DNA of 64,000 bases from the NCBI GenBank assembly GCA_900551295.1, contig URVJ01000011.1:1-64000 (forward strand), written 5' to 3'. Below are positions 1 to 8,759 of this stretch, one piece after another. The translations under genes were made by a program, and so were the position numbers. The notes under the pieces were generated by a model. That model ran no database searches. It was not told the DNA's origin and was given only the letters and a program-made list of their open reading frames with translations. The DNA comes from an uncultured Eubacteriales bacterium. GTDB lineage: Bacteria; Bacillota; Clostridia; Oscillospirales; CAG-382. Each line of letters opens with the position of its first letter. The first letter of the stretch is position 1.

Positions 1-410
1 CATCTCGCGACAGCGAGCCGGGCAGAAAAGCGAGTCCTGTTGACTGTGAAATAACGCGTAAGAATTGTACTTTTTAGCTTAAAACGCAGTTTACGCAGAC
101 CGCAACGTGACATGGCATAAAAATCCAGCATTATGTCAACCAGCCTGTGCTTAGATACCAACCCCATCCGCGCGCCTGTCGCGCGGCGATTTTGCCGTAA
201 GTTACACGGACGTACCGTAGTAGCAAGGCGGTCACTTTGGTAAGGGCTGTGAAGGAAAAAATATCTTGCTTAGGGCATTTACGCTCTTTAGAGTGAAATC
301 CTCCCGTCGGGGATTGTCAAGGGGCGAGTAGTCCCTTGAACGGTTTATCCTCGCAGGAGGACTTTTCTCCGTAGAAAAGCGTCAGTACAAAGTTGCACTT
401 TGAAGAATAT
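1..410 (-). repeat. Mosaic intergenic repeat, copy A (inverted, runs off left edge)
   Basis: This 450-base gene-free stretch holds an inverted copy of the dispersed repeat seen at 15.1, 19.6 and 46.9 kb. Read on the minus strand it contains, in order, the CTTTTC-N6-GAAAAG hairpin (362-379), the 'cactctaaagagcgtaaa' block (about 275-300), a GC-rich hairpin near 169-188, the 'ggggtt' junction with a 'tatctaag' tail (about 150-170), a block shared with copy D (about 60-120), 'cagtcaacaggac' (about 38-50) and the CTCGC-GACA-GCGAG hairpin (4-17). It ends about 40 bases past the DUF554 stop codon. No coding potential is convincing here. Confidence 0.75.
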
Positions 411-451
411 TTCCCGTTTCCGCCCAAAACAATCCGTAATCTACCCACACT

Positions 452-1180
452 TCAAAAGTTAAAATACGCCTTCAGCAAGCAGCATATCACAAGTGCCGGC
501 AGCATATTCGCAACGCGGAATTTTCTTCCCAAGCACAAATTCGCACCCACGCAGAATACAAGCACCGAACCTACAAACGACAGCACAAACGCAACGTCGT
601 CCGGAACGGATTTTCCCGCAAGCGCCGCAATAACCGTTATGCTGCCCTGAAATATTCCCACCGGCAGCGCCGAAAAAATAACGCCCTTGCCGTATGTTGC
701 GGCAAGCATCATTACTATTATTCCGTCAAGTACGCTCTTTGCATAAAGCATTGACGGATCATGATTCATTCCGTCCTCAATCGGTCCTATGACCGCCATT
801 GCTCCGACGCACACTATGAGCGACGCCGTGATAAAACCCGTCACAAACTGCGAATCGCTGTTTCCGCTGTCCGCCTTTTCCTTGAGCCACTCTCCGAAAC
901 TTTCAAGCCGCTGTTCTATCTTCAGCGCCTCGCCGATAAACGAACCTGCAACAAGACTCGCTATAAGTATCGACGAATTGTATGACGAAAGATTTCCGTC
1001 ACTTCCGAGCTTTACCATTCCTGCAACAGCTCCCGAAAGCCCTATAAACAGCGTGCAAAGTCCGAGCGAATCCATTATTATGTCTCGGAAACGCTGTTTT
1101 AATCCTTTTTTGAAAATGAGTCCGCACAAACCGCCTGCAATTATCGCAAGTACGTTTGCGGCCGTACCTATCCCGGTCAT
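452..1180 (-). CDS. DUF554 family membrane protein
   Basis: A 242-residue polytopic membrane protein of the DUF554 family (E. coli YqgA, B. subtilis YdfK type), whose biochemical role is unknown. The N-terminus has the family's glycine-rich first helix (GGLCGLIF, about residues 16-23), then a basic loop and a DSLGLCTLFIGLSGA helix. A second conserved stretch near residue 125-140 reads VGAMAVIGPIEDG. About six or seven hydrophobic segments fill the chain. The ATG at 1180 has AGAGGA eight bases upstream, inside the 18-base gap after rsmA, so the two genes are probably co-transcribed. The length is normal for the family and the gene looks intact. Confidence 0.85.
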   Translation of the reverse strand: MTGIGTAANVLAIIAGGLCGLIFKKGLKQRFRDIIMDSLGLCTLFIGLSGAVAGMVKLGSDGNLSSYNSSILIASLVAGSFIGEALKIEQRLESFGEWLKEKADSGNSDSQFVTGFITASLIVCVGAMAVIGPIEDGMNHDPSMLYAKSVLDGIIVMMLAATYGKGVIFSALPVGIFQGSITVIAALAGKSVPDDVAFVLSFVGSVLVFCVGANLCLGRKFRVANMLPALVICCLLKAYFNF

Positions 1181-1198
1181 GTCGATATCCTCTTTGCT

Positions 1199-2086
1199 TT
1201 ACATTCTGTCCTTCAAAGCCTCATACAGCTTTACAAAATCTCCGGCTTCAAGCTTTTCGCCGCGCACATCTGCGCCCATTCCGAGAGTTTCTGAAACAAT
1301 ATCGCCAAGCTCAGTCTTGGTCATATCGGCAAAAATGCCCGAAAGCGAATTTACAAGCGTTTTGCGCCTTTGCGAGAATGACGCCTTTATGAGTTTTGAC
1401 GCACCGTTCGTCTGCTCTTTTGTAAATCTCGGCACTTTGTACGGTTCTATTCGTATCACGGCGCTGTCAACCTTCGGTCTTGGAAAAAAGCACCCGGACG
1501 GCACCGAAAACAGCCTTTTTACCGACGCGTAAAGGTTTATCTGAGCCGTAATCGCACCGTAATTGTCGTCGGACGGCTTTGAACACAGTCTTTGCGCTAC
1601 CTCTTTCTGTACCATTACGGTTATAAAGGCAAATTTTCCGTATTCCTCAAGCAGTTTCATGATTATCGGCGTTGTGATATAGTACGGCAGGTTTGCGCAC
1701 ACGCAAGGCGCAAGCTTGTTTCCGTCCTTGTCCGTATCGCGTTCCGCAATAAATTTATCAAGGTCAACGTCCATTATGTCGCCGAAATAAACCGACACGT
1801 TATCGCGTCCCGAAAGAGAATCGTCAAGCACCTGTTTTAACGACTCGTCTATTTCCACAGCCTCGACGCGCCTGAATCTGTCTGAAAGCTCCCTTGTGAG
1901 AATACCGGCGCCCGGTCCTATTTCAAGCATAAGATACGGCGCTTTTGTTTCGGGTACCTGCTCAGAATCAAACGTATAATCGGTACATTCCATGGCAATT
2001 CTGCGCGGAATTTTAACGTCGGTGAGAAAGTTCTGACCGTATTTTTTCTGAAATTTAAAATCATGTTCGGAAAACAGCGATGCCAA
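1199..2086 (-). CDS. rsmA: 16S rRNA dimethyladenosine transferase RsmA (KsgA)
   Basis: RsmA dimethylates two adjacent adenines in the 3'-terminal helix 45 of 16S rRNA, using S-adenosylmethionine, late in 30S assembly. The 295-residue protein shows the N-terminal KKYGQNFL motif (15-21), the SAM-binding LEIGPGAG motif I (54-61) and the adenine-methylase motif NLPYYIT (132-138). The C-terminal part carries the FSQRRKTLVN segment typical of the family. The start is a TTG at 2086 preceded by AGAGGTG at about 5-base spacing; the N-terminal motif position supports it. It is followed by the DUF554 gene in the same direction. Upstream lies a 130-base gap containing a weak hairpin. Confidence 0.95.
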   Translation of the reverse strand: MASLFSEHDFKFQKKYGQNFLTDVKIPRRIAMECTDYTFDSEQVPETKAPYLMLEIGPGAGILTRELSDRFRRVEAVEIDESLKQVLDDSLSGRDNVSVYFGDIMDVDLDKFIAERDTDKDGNKLAPCVCANLPYYITTPIIMKLLEEYGKFAFITVMVQKEVAQRLCSKPSDDNYGAITAQINLYASVKRLFSVPSGCFFPRPKVDSAVIRIEPYKVPRFTKEQTNGASKLIKASFSQRRKTLVNSLSGIFADMTKTELGDIVSETLGMGADVRGEKLEAGDFVKLYEALKDRM

Positions 2087-2216
2087 ACTAACACCTCTCT
2101 ATCTTTTTATCAAAAACACAAGTACGGAACGCCGAAAAGACGCTCCGCACCGTAATTTTTACATTTGTTACACAAGTTTTCTCATCGGCTTATGCCACCG
2201 TAAAGAGCAGCGCAAA

Positions 2217-3983
2217 TCAGTTTGTCTCATCAGTGGGAAGATATTTCTTATAGTTGCTCTGCTTGAGCTTAGTAAGATTCATTCTTCCGTACTTATCGTA
2301 CTTTATTCCGGAGAGTTTCTGAGAAACATATTTATCGCAGTTGAAGAAGAGCGGCGCAATGGGAAGCTGTTCCATAAGATACTGTTCAGCCTCGTGCATT
2401 GCAGCGGTTCTGTCCTTTGTGTTTGCGGCGTTTACGATCTTTGCGCAGATCTCGTCATATGCCGGATCATTGAAACCGGTAAGGTGAGAACCATATACAA
2501 CGTCCTCTTCGTCGGGACCCGTCGTAACGTCAATGAAGTGTCCGCCGTATTCGCCGGAGAATGCGGTAAGCATACTGTAAGCGTCGGTCGTCATGGACTG
2601 AATATCCATAACTATAATGTTTGCGTCATTCTGGTTGAAAGGATATACGCCGTTTGCCTTGTTGTAAAGGTAGTTCTGGTTAGGAGTATTTACGGTTACA
2701 TCAAATCCGAGATCGACCCACGAAAGAGCTATGTAGTTCATCATTGTCTTTTCAAAGTCGCGTCCGTTGCTGCACTCTACAACTATCTTGCCTCCGGATA
2801 CGCCGGCGTCGGAGAGCAGCTGCTTTGCCTTTTCGAGATCCTGAGTGGTCGAAATAAGGTTTCCGCCCTGTTTTCTGAAGTCCTTTCTTCTTGACGTATC
2901 TTCAATTCCGTAAGGAACAAGTCCGGTTGCGGGTTCGACTCCCGTTCCGGGAATGTTTGCGATCTTTGAACGGTCTATTACAAGCGAAAGCGCCTGTCTT
3001 ACGCGTACATCTTCAAACAGCGGATCGTTAAGGTTGAAGAATATGCAGTATGTAGAGAGCATTTCCTCGGTCTTTGCCTTTTTGCCGTAGGACGCGAGAA
3101 GATCCTTTGACGCGCCGTTGAGCGAGAGGTAGAACAGCTCTGTATTTGCGTATCTCTCTGCCTGTGCGTCGGGCTTTCTTCCTTCGGAATAGAGATTTAC
3201 TATTCTGTAAGGCTTTACGATCTTGTTATCCTTATTGGAGGACGAATCGCTGACGCCTCTGTAATATACGCTTCTTTCGAGAGTAAGCTCGGAGGAATTC
3301 CATGTCTTTATCTTGAACGGGCCGTTGGTAACATATGAAGTTCCGCCGGAAGCTGCCCATGAGCTGTCACCGGTTACCACCTCTTCGCGAAGCGGTACAA
3401 GCGCCGGGCTTGCAAGCTGCTTTAAGAAGTAATCAATGTCGGTAAAGTCCTTTTCAAATGTTATCTCCAGAATATTATCCTTGATTGCCGAAATTCCGAG
3501 GTCGTTTACAGAAACGAGTCCCTCTTTAACTTTCTTAGCATTGAGTATCGGATAAAGCATAGCCGCGTTTTCGTTATTGCTTTCGGGAAGAAGTATTCTC
3601 GTCCATGCATATATAAAGTCGTCCGCGTCTACAACGATACCGTCTGACCAGCGGGAATTTCTGAGAGTTATTGTGAGTTTGAGATAGCCGTCTCTCTCGT
3701 CAACCTCATCTTCCCAGCTCTTTGCAAGGGCTTTTTTCACCTTGCCGTTTTCATCGACCGTCGTAAGACCTTCGTAGATAAGCCCCATTATCTTTATCGC
3801 GTCAGACGAAGAATAGAAAGCCGACGGATCAATACTTACCGGAGGGTTGGAAAGATACGTCTGTATTATCGCACCCTTTTTCTCCTCCTTTACCGCCGTT
3901 TTGTCATCGGAGCTTCCGGAACAGCCTGCGAGAGCCGTGCACAAAAGACAAGCGGCAAGAATAAGTGCTAAAATTTTTTTCAT
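2217..3983 (-). CDS. Oligopeptide ABC transporter substrate-binding lipoprotein
   Basis: An extracellular solute-binding protein of the SBP_bac_5 (OppA/DppA) family, 588 residues. The signal peptide ends in a lipobox (TALAGC, Cys21), so the mature protein should be anchored to the outer face of the membrane. Family features include ISSWEDE-like and LRNSRWSDG segments in the first third, FIYAWTRIL, and the VRQALSLVIDR helix near the middle. No permease or ATPase gene is adjacent, so the partner transporter must be elsewhere. The ATG has a strong GGGAGGAA site and a TTGATT-N17-TATAAT promoter sits about 75 bases upstream. Peptide specificity cannot be read from the sequence. Confidence 0.9.
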   Translation of the reverse strand: MKKILALILAACLLCTALAGCSGSSDDKTAVKEEKKGAIIQTYLSNPPVSIDPSAFYSSSDAIKIMGLIYEGLTTVDENGKVKKALAKSWEDEVDERDGYLKLTITLRNSRWSDGIVVDADDFIYAWTRILLPESNNENAAMLYPILNAKKVKEGLVSVNDLGISAIKDNILEITFEKDFTDIDYFLKQLASPALVPLREEVVTGDSSWAASGGTSYVTNGPFKIKTWNSSELTLERSVYYRGVSDSSSNKDNKIVKPYRIVNLYSEGRKPDAQAERYANTELFYLSLNGASKDLLASYGKKAKTEEMLSTYCIFFNLNDPLFEDVRVRQALSLVIDRSKIANIPGTGVEPATGLVPYGIEDTSRRKDFRKQGGNLISTTQDLEKAKQLLSDAGVSGGKIVVECSNGRDFEKTMMNYIALSWVDLGFDVTVNTPNQNYLYNKANGVYPFNQNDANIIVMDIQSMTTDAYSMLTAFSGEYGGHFIDVTTGPDEEDVVYGSHLTGFNDPAYDEICAKIVNAANTKDRTAAMHEAEQYLMEQLPIAPLFFNCDKYVSQKLSGIKYDKYGRMNLTKLKQSNYKKYLPTDETN

Positions 3984-4328
3984 GGATAGTTTCCTCCCAA
4001 AATGTGTTGACGCAAAAATCGGATTTTACCGATATTTCTACTTTTAGATACATATCATTATATCACTATTGCCCGATTTAATCAATCGGCTTTTGGGTAA
4101 ATTTGAATATTTTTCGTTTTGCACAAAAACATTTTGTTCGTTTTGTTAGCTTTGAACAAAAAATTTACTTAAAAACCTTATTTTTCCAAAAAACAAAGAA
4201 CATTTTTTACGTACTCTGAATAAATATGCCTTTTCCGAAATAACTATATAGTACGCACGGCAGAAAAATCACCGGACGTCGGAAAGACACCGGAAAACAA
4301 CAGCCGCACAAATCAGGAGGAAAGTGCA
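3984..4328. other. Divergent intergenic region, peptide-binding protein / S1 protein
   Basis: This AT-rich 345-base gap separates two divergent genes. The minus-strand promoter for the peptide-binding lipoprotein is clear (see 4057-4085). For the plus-strand S1-domain gene no equally good promoter was found; an ACTATATAGTA stretch near 4243-4252 could include a -10 element. I see no open reading frame worth calling. Confidence 0.5.
4057..4085 (-). promoter_or_regulatory. Sigma-A-type promoter for the peptide-binding lipoprotein
   Basis: On the minus strand, TTGATT (4080-4085), a 17-base spacer and a perfect TATAAT (4057-4062). The ATG is at 3983, giving a leader of about 70 bases. Confidence 0.65.
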
Positions 4329-5288
4329 ATGCAGAATACATACGCTCCGGAAGGAGCATTATCGCACACACCGGAAAACGCCGAGCTTATTTCAACGCTG
4401 CCCGGACTTGAGTACGCCATGAACAACGGGCTTACTCTCGAGGCAAGAGCCGAGCTTTGCGACTCGTCGCGCAATCTATGCGTAAACCTCGGCGACGGAA
4501 TACGCGGAATAATTCCCAAAGAAGAAGTGTCGTTCAACCCCGACGGCAGGCAGCAAAAGGACATTGCCGTAATAACGCGTGTCGGAAAACCGGTGTGTTT
4601 TAAGGTAAGATCCGTTGACAAGAGCGGTGCGTGTCCCGTCGCGCTGCTTTCGAGAAAAGCCGCCCAGCTTGAATGTTACGAAAATCACATTTCGCTGCTC
4701 GCGCCCGGCGACATAACCGACGCAAAGATAACACACATGGAGCCTTTCGGAGCTTTCTGCGACATAGGCGCGGGTCTTATAGCGCTGCTCAGCGTTGACT
4801 GCATTTCGGTATCGCGCATAAGCCACCCGTCACAGCGTTTTTCAAACGGCGAGCTTATAAAATGCGCCGTAAAGCAGAACGACACGCAAAGCGGAAGAAT
4901 TACGCTCACCATGAAAGAGCTTCTGGGAACATGGGAGCAGAATGCGTGCCGTTTCAAAGCCGGCGAAACAGCCGCAGGCATTGTGAGAAGCGTAGAGCCT
5001 TACGGAATATTCGTGGAGCTTGCGCCTAATCTTGCCGGACTTGCAGAATGGTGTCCCGACGTACGCGCCGGTCAGAGTGCTGCGGTATACATAAAGAGCA
5101 TTATTCCGGAAAAGATGAAAATTAAGCTTGTAATAGTCGACGTATCGGATCAGGCGTTCCGTTCAAAGCCCGTGGAATACTTTTTCGACGGCACTCACAT
5201 GGACAGCTGGCTGTATTCTCCCGAAGAAAGCGCGAAACGCATTTACACGGACTTTTCCGAAAGCGCAGAACAGCCGTTATATTTCTGA
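4329..5288 (+). CDS. S1 RNA-binding domain protein (ribosomal S1-like)
   Basis: A 319-residue protein with two clear S1 (OB-fold) repeats at about residues 124-200 and 210-275, marked by the MEPFGAFCDIGAG and VEPYGIFVELAPN motifs. A weaker S1-like domain covers about 30-110. It resembles the short ribosomal protein S1 homologues of Clostridia and most likely binds single-stranded RNA; whether it acts on the ribosome is unknown. The C-terminal 45 residues are not S1-like. The start has an excellent AGGAGGAAA site, and a hairpin terminator follows at 5310. It is a lone plus-strand gene between two minus-strand genes. Confidence 0.8.
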   Translation: MQNTYAPEGALSHTPENAELISTLPGLEYAMNNGLTLEARAELCDSSRNLCVNLGDGIRGIIPKEEVSFNPDGRQQKDIAVITRVGKPVCFKVRSVDKSGACPVALLSRKAAQLECYENHISLLAPGDITDAKITHMEPFGAFCDIGAGLIALLSVDCISVSRISHPSQRFSNGELIKCAVKQNDTQSGRITLTMKELLGTWEQNACRFKAGETAAGIVRSVEPYGIFVELAPNLAGLAEWCPDVRAGQSAAVYIKSIIPEKMKIKLVIVDVSDQAFRSKPVEYFFDGTHMDSWLYSPEESAKRIYTDFSESAEQPLYF

Positions 5289-5309
5289 AAAACTAAAATT
5301 CAAAATCAA

Positions 5310-5351
5310 GGCACGCTGCAAAGCTTTTCTCAATGCGGCGCGCCCTTTTTT
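5310..5351 (+). terminator. Intrinsic terminator after the S1-domain gene
   Basis: An 11-base stem (ggcacgctgca / tgcggcgcgcc, with one A-C mismatch and one G-T pair) is followed by CTTTTTT. It lies 20 bases past the stop codon and 40 bases from the convergent gene's stop. Confidence 0.75.
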
Positions 5352-5391
5352 GTGTTATTCAAGCCTTATCCGGCAACGTTTATTCCCGTCG

Positions 5392-8382
5392 TCAGCAAAG
5401 CTCTATATTGACTGTCTTTTCGGAAATTGCCGTCTTACAGTGTCCGAGCTTATCAAACACGCTCATGGGAATCATCGGCAGGCTGTCGTAAGTTTCAAGC
5501 GGTTTTTTGAGCTGCAATGTTTCTTTGCCGACAATTACCTTGTCCGAACCCACCGTAAACAGCACCTTTTTATCGCCGACCATGACCATAAGCGTCTTTT
5601 CGCCGCGGTACCACTCATGATACAGTTTCATAAGGCGGCAGAAATCCTTCTGCGGCTCAAACGGCATATAAGCCTCGCCGTCCTCTATTACCGCAGGGTA
5701 TGTCGAATCGTAGACCTTGCCGTCTATAAATGTATGGACGGTATCTCTGTCGGACAGAAATTCAAGCTTTGTAACGGCAAACTTGCCTGCATACTCAGTC
5801 GGATCGAATCTTATATCCGTAATCTTTCCGTGCCAGTGCGGATTTGCGGAAAGGTCAAACGTAAGCGTTCCGTCCTTGTTTACATTCGCGCCGACGCTCT
5901 GATTCCATGTCCATACGGGTTCCTGTTCCGTAACAAAGAGAAGTCTCCATTCCTTGTACGTGCCGTAAGCGTTCTTTTCGGGCAGCGTTTCGTCGGGACC
6001 GCACGTTACCATGTCGGTTCTTACGGCTTTTACGACATCGGCGTTTATCTCGGTATGGAGATATATCTGGGGGTCGAAATTAGGACCCATGCCACACAGT
6101 CTGCCGTTTTCGATCTTGAGTTCAACGCCGTTCTGCGTCTCTATTTCGCTCATTGCAATCTCGTTGTTCAGCTCTTTGACGCTCTCGACAAAGTTGTATT
6201 TATTTGCCTCCTCATACATCTGAGCTCGCAGCAGACTTCTTCCCTTGGGATAGAGATAACCGAGTCTGTCAAGCTGATGTTCGTCGGGACGCACGTCTGT
6301 ATGCGGCCCCTTCGCGTCTGTAAACGCCTTTCTCATCTCGTCGAGATACCCGAATCCGCAAAGCCCCGACGGGCAGATATACGTGCCTTCGCCGTACTCG
6401 TTCCATGTTGAGAACACAACAAGCTTTCTCTTCCAGTCCTCGCCCTGTCTTGACGGGAGATTTTCCTCCTTGAACCATTTAAGCACATCGCCCATTGTTT
6501 CGGGAGTCATCTGAGGAGAACGCGTGCCTGCCCATGCGACGTTATTAAAGCCTGTCGAAACGGTGGGAACAAAGTGTATGTTTCCCTTATTCTGTATGTC
6601 GGTTATACGCTTTTTGGTATACTCTCCGTCATATCCCCACTTGCCCCAGTTATATGCGTACAGCGCGTCAACGCCGGCTACGGCATATCTGTCAAAAGAA
6701 CCGTCCGAGCACGCCATGAGGATTATTCCGTCAAAACCGAGTTTCTTTGCGGTTTCGTCAAGATATTCCATATCCGCCTTTATTGCCTCGGGAGAGCCGT
6801 AGTCCTTTATCGGAAATCCGAATGACGCTATTACAAGCTTGTTTTCTATGGTCATATATCTCGGATCGGTAAAGAAATAGTCAACCCAGTAAGGCACGAC
6901 ATATTCTCTGAAGCCCACATTTGCCGGGTGAGGCCCGTTTGCCGCCTCCCAGATAAGGCAAAACTTCATATCGTCGCCGTATTTTGCGTTGAAGTGTCCC
7001 TCGTGTATTGCCGCGGAAAGCCTTGTGGTGCATATTGGCGCGGTAGTCTGAGACGCATACCAGCAATACATCTCAAAATCAAGTCCGTGCTCTTTCATCC
7101 ACTTTATTTCCCAGTCCGCAACTTCGGGAAGTCCCTCGTCATAGTAACCCATATAGGTCTTGTTTTCTTCCATAGGCGAAATTACGTCCCAGCCCCAGTG
7201 TTCTCCGTTTCTCCAGAGAGAGCAGATATTCATTCCTACGTAATAATCCTTTTTTTCGGGTATTACGGGCGCGGAAACATAATCGTCAGGTTCGGGAAGA
7301 ATGTTCCATGCGCTTATATCGGTAAATTTAAGCACTCCGCCGTCAGCGGTTTCATATGAGATCTCGACACCGTCAAGGTACTCTGTCTTTTTATCAAAAT
7401 CAAACTCTCCGCACTTTTTGCCGTTATGCTTGATAAAGGCTTTGCCGGTCTTTACGTCTGCTTCTATTCTGAGATACTGCCAGACGTATACGCTGTGCTG
7501 TCTTACGGTCTTACCCGAAAGCGTCATGGACTTTTCGCCGTCGTCGCAGACGGTAATTACGCGTTCACCCGATGACAAAAGCGAGATTTTAACGTCCTGT
7601 CCCGCGCTTTTCGTAAGGTATCTTATGCAGAAAGCAACCTTGCCGTCCGATTTTGCAAAATCATGCACCGCTCTTGCGGACGAGCCTTTTGTACTTGTTA
7701 TAACGTACGTCGTAAGATCATTGCCCTCATAATAGCGGCTTCTGTAAACGCGCGCCGCGCCGTTTGAGTACGTTTTCCAGCCGTAAGGCAGGTTTCCGTC
7801 GGTCAAAATCGGACACTTATCGTTCAGAAGATAATTTATGTACATATGCATTCTGTTTACTTCGGCTCTGCCCTGCTTTGTTCCGTCATAACCGATTTTT
7901 ATGCGCTTTATGCAGCCGCACTCTATCGGATATGTTCCGACAAACTCGCCGCCGAAGGTGATTTCCGCAAGGCGCGTATCCATATTGAAGTCAATACCGA
8001 GAAAATGCGTCTTTTTATCGGCAGGCACCGACAGCATATTTTTTCCGCAGTAAAACATTCCGTCTTTCTGCTCTATTATAATCGCCGTTTTATCGTCCTC
8101 GGAGCAGAACTCTGCGAAAAATCCGTCGCCGCTTACTATTGTAAATTCAAAATCAAATCCGGCTTTTCCCTCTCTTACCGGTACAATTTCACGCTTGAGC
8201 ACCGTCCGGTACTTTCCGCCGCCGTTTGATGCAAGTATAAGCGCAGGTCTGTCCTGCACCACGTCTTCGGGAAGTCCTCTGTCATCAAAATCCCAGCCGG
8301 ACTGGACATTTGTCTTTCTGTTTTTCAGAGTACGGTCGTCGATGAGATACACCGCGTCTTTTACGTTTCTGTTATCTCTCAT
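5392..8382 (-). CDS. Large GH99-like / WbsX-family protein, multi-domain
   Basis: A 996-residue protein whose central part (about residues 380-700) matches the GH99-like 'glycosyltransferase WbsX' family. It shows the GMNICSLW entry strand, the MGYYDEGLPEVADWEI segment, a WYASQ strand, and the late STWNEYGEG motif near residue 654 that is typical of these TIM-barrel proteins. Before it lie about 370 residues that look like beta-sandwich, carbohydrate-binding-type modules. The last 100 residues resemble a copper-amine-oxidase-N-like, phosphate-binding-type repeat. No signal peptide is visible, so it may be cytoplasmic or leave by another route. The likely role is glycan processing; the exact substrate is unknown. 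The start has AGGAGG at seven bases. Confidence 0.7.
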   Translation of the reverse strand: MRDNRNVKDAVYLIDDRTLKNRKTNVQSGWDFDDRGLPEDVVQDRPALILASNGGGKYRTVLKREIVPVREGKAGFDFEFTIVSGDGFFAEFCSEDDKTAIIIEQKDGMFYCGKNMLSVPADKKTHFLGIDFNMDTRLAEITFGGEFVGTYPIECGCIKRIKIGYDGTKQGRAEVNRMHMYINYLLNDKCPILTDGNLPYGWKTYSNGAARVYRSRYYEGNDLTTYVITSTKGSSARAVHDFAKSDGKVAFCIRYLTKSAGQDVKISLLSSGERVITVCDDGEKSMTLSGKTVRQHSVYVWQYLRIEADVKTGKAFIKHNGKKCGEFDFDKKTEYLDGVEISYETADGGVLKFTDISAWNILPEPDDYVSAPVIPEKKDYYVGMNICSLWRNGEHWGWDVISPMEENKTYMGYYDEGLPEVADWEIKWMKEHGLDFEMYCWYASQTTAPICTTRLSAAIHEGHFNAKYGDDMKFCLIWEAANGPHPANVGFREYVVPYWVDYFFTDPRYMTIENKLVIASFGFPIKDYGSPEAIKADMEYLDETAKKLGFDGIILMACSDGSFDRYAVAGVDALYAYNWGKWGYDGEYTKKRITDIQNKGNIHFVPTVSTGFNNVAWAGTRSPQMTPETMGDVLKWFKEENLPSRQGEDWKRKLVVFSTWNEYGEGTYICPSGLCGFGYLDEMRKAFTDAKGPHTDVRPDEHQLDRLGYLYPKGRSLLRAQMYEEANKYNFVESVKELNNEIAMSEIETQNGVELKIENGRLCGMGPNFDPQIYLHTEINADVVKAVRTDMVTCGPDETLPEKNAYGTYKEWRLLFVTEQEPVWTWNQSVGANVNKDGTLTFDLSANPHWHGKITDIRFDPTEYAGKFAVTKLEFLSDRDTVHTFIDGKVYDSTYPAVIEDGEAYMPFEPQKDFCRLMKLYHEWYRGEKTLMVMVGDKKVLFTVGSDKVIVGKETLQLKKPLETYDSLPMIPMSVFDKLGHCKTAISEKTVNIELC

Positions 8383-8397
8383 AAAACACCCTCCTGT

Positions 8398-8425
8398 ATA
8401 TCACATTTTTTCCTGATTGTGATAT
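8398..8425. promoter_or_regulatory. Perfect inverted repeat in the leader of the GH99-like gene
   Basis: ATATCACA (8398-8405) and TGTGATAT (8418-8425) form a perfect 8-base inverted repeat with a 12-base spacer. It lies between the promoter (8475-8503) and the AGGAGG site, about 15 bases from the ATG. It could be a repressor operator or an RNA hairpin that masks the ribosome binding site. Confidence 0.5.
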
Positions 8426-8474
8426 TTTCATGTTGTTGTTTTACCGCAACCATATATGTTTTTGCGGCAAGTCT

Positions 8475-8503
8475 ATTATAAAGTATACAGCACAAAATTG
8501 CAA
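8475..8503 (-). promoter_or_regulatory. Sigma-A-type promoter for the GH99-like gene
   Basis: On the minus strand, TTGCAA (8498-8503), a 17-base spacer and TATAAT (8475-8480). It gives a leader of about 85 bases containing the inverted repeat at 8398-8425. Confidence 0.65.
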
Positions 8504-8508
8504 TAGCT

Positions 8509-8670
8509 TTACAGCAAAAAAGCAAGAAAAAATAGCATTATAAACAACAAAACGTTTCTTTTTTTGTGCAATATTTCAAATCCGGGAACCAAATCACAAG
8601 TGAAAACCGCCGACATTGCCGCAGACTCAGACATGACCGGGCATAACGGCATAATCAATACTTTTTTCAT
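8509..8670 (-). CDS. Possible small hydrophobic peptide, 53 residues
   Basis: This tentative short frame occupies the 377-base gap between znuB and the GH99-like gene. It starts MKKVLIMPLCPVM with AAGGGGAA upstream and ends in a strongly hydrophobic tail (VLLFIMLFFLAFLL), as a single membrane anchor would. I recognise no family. It could equally be chance, because its downstream end overlaps the -35 region of the next gene's promoter. The rest of the gap is an inverted repeat (TTCCCC near 8685 with GGGGAA near 8740) and promoter sequence. Confidence 0.2.
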   Translation of the reverse strand: MKKVLIMPLCPVMSESAAMSAVFTCDLVPGFEILHKKRNVLLFIMLFFLAFLL

Positions 8671-8759
8671 AAAAAAATTCCCCTTGAAGAAAAAACTCTG
8701 TTCCGTAACATCTGTACTTTCCAAAGTTCTCCTTTGCAAGGGGAAAAATTAAATTTATG

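Noticed and set aside
1..410. rRNA or rRNA fragment at the left edge
   Set aside because: No conserved 16S, 23S or 5S stretches; the sequence matches the other intergenic repeat copies instead.
2087..2216. Terminator between the peptide-binding gene and rsmA
   Set aside because: TACGG/CCGTA arms exist but the inner stem is poor and the T-run is weak; not strong enough to call.
5350..6411. A 353-codon plus-strand frame opposite the GH99-like gene
   Set aside because: Shadow of the minus-strand coding sequence; Cys/Arg/His-rich composition typical of antisense frames.
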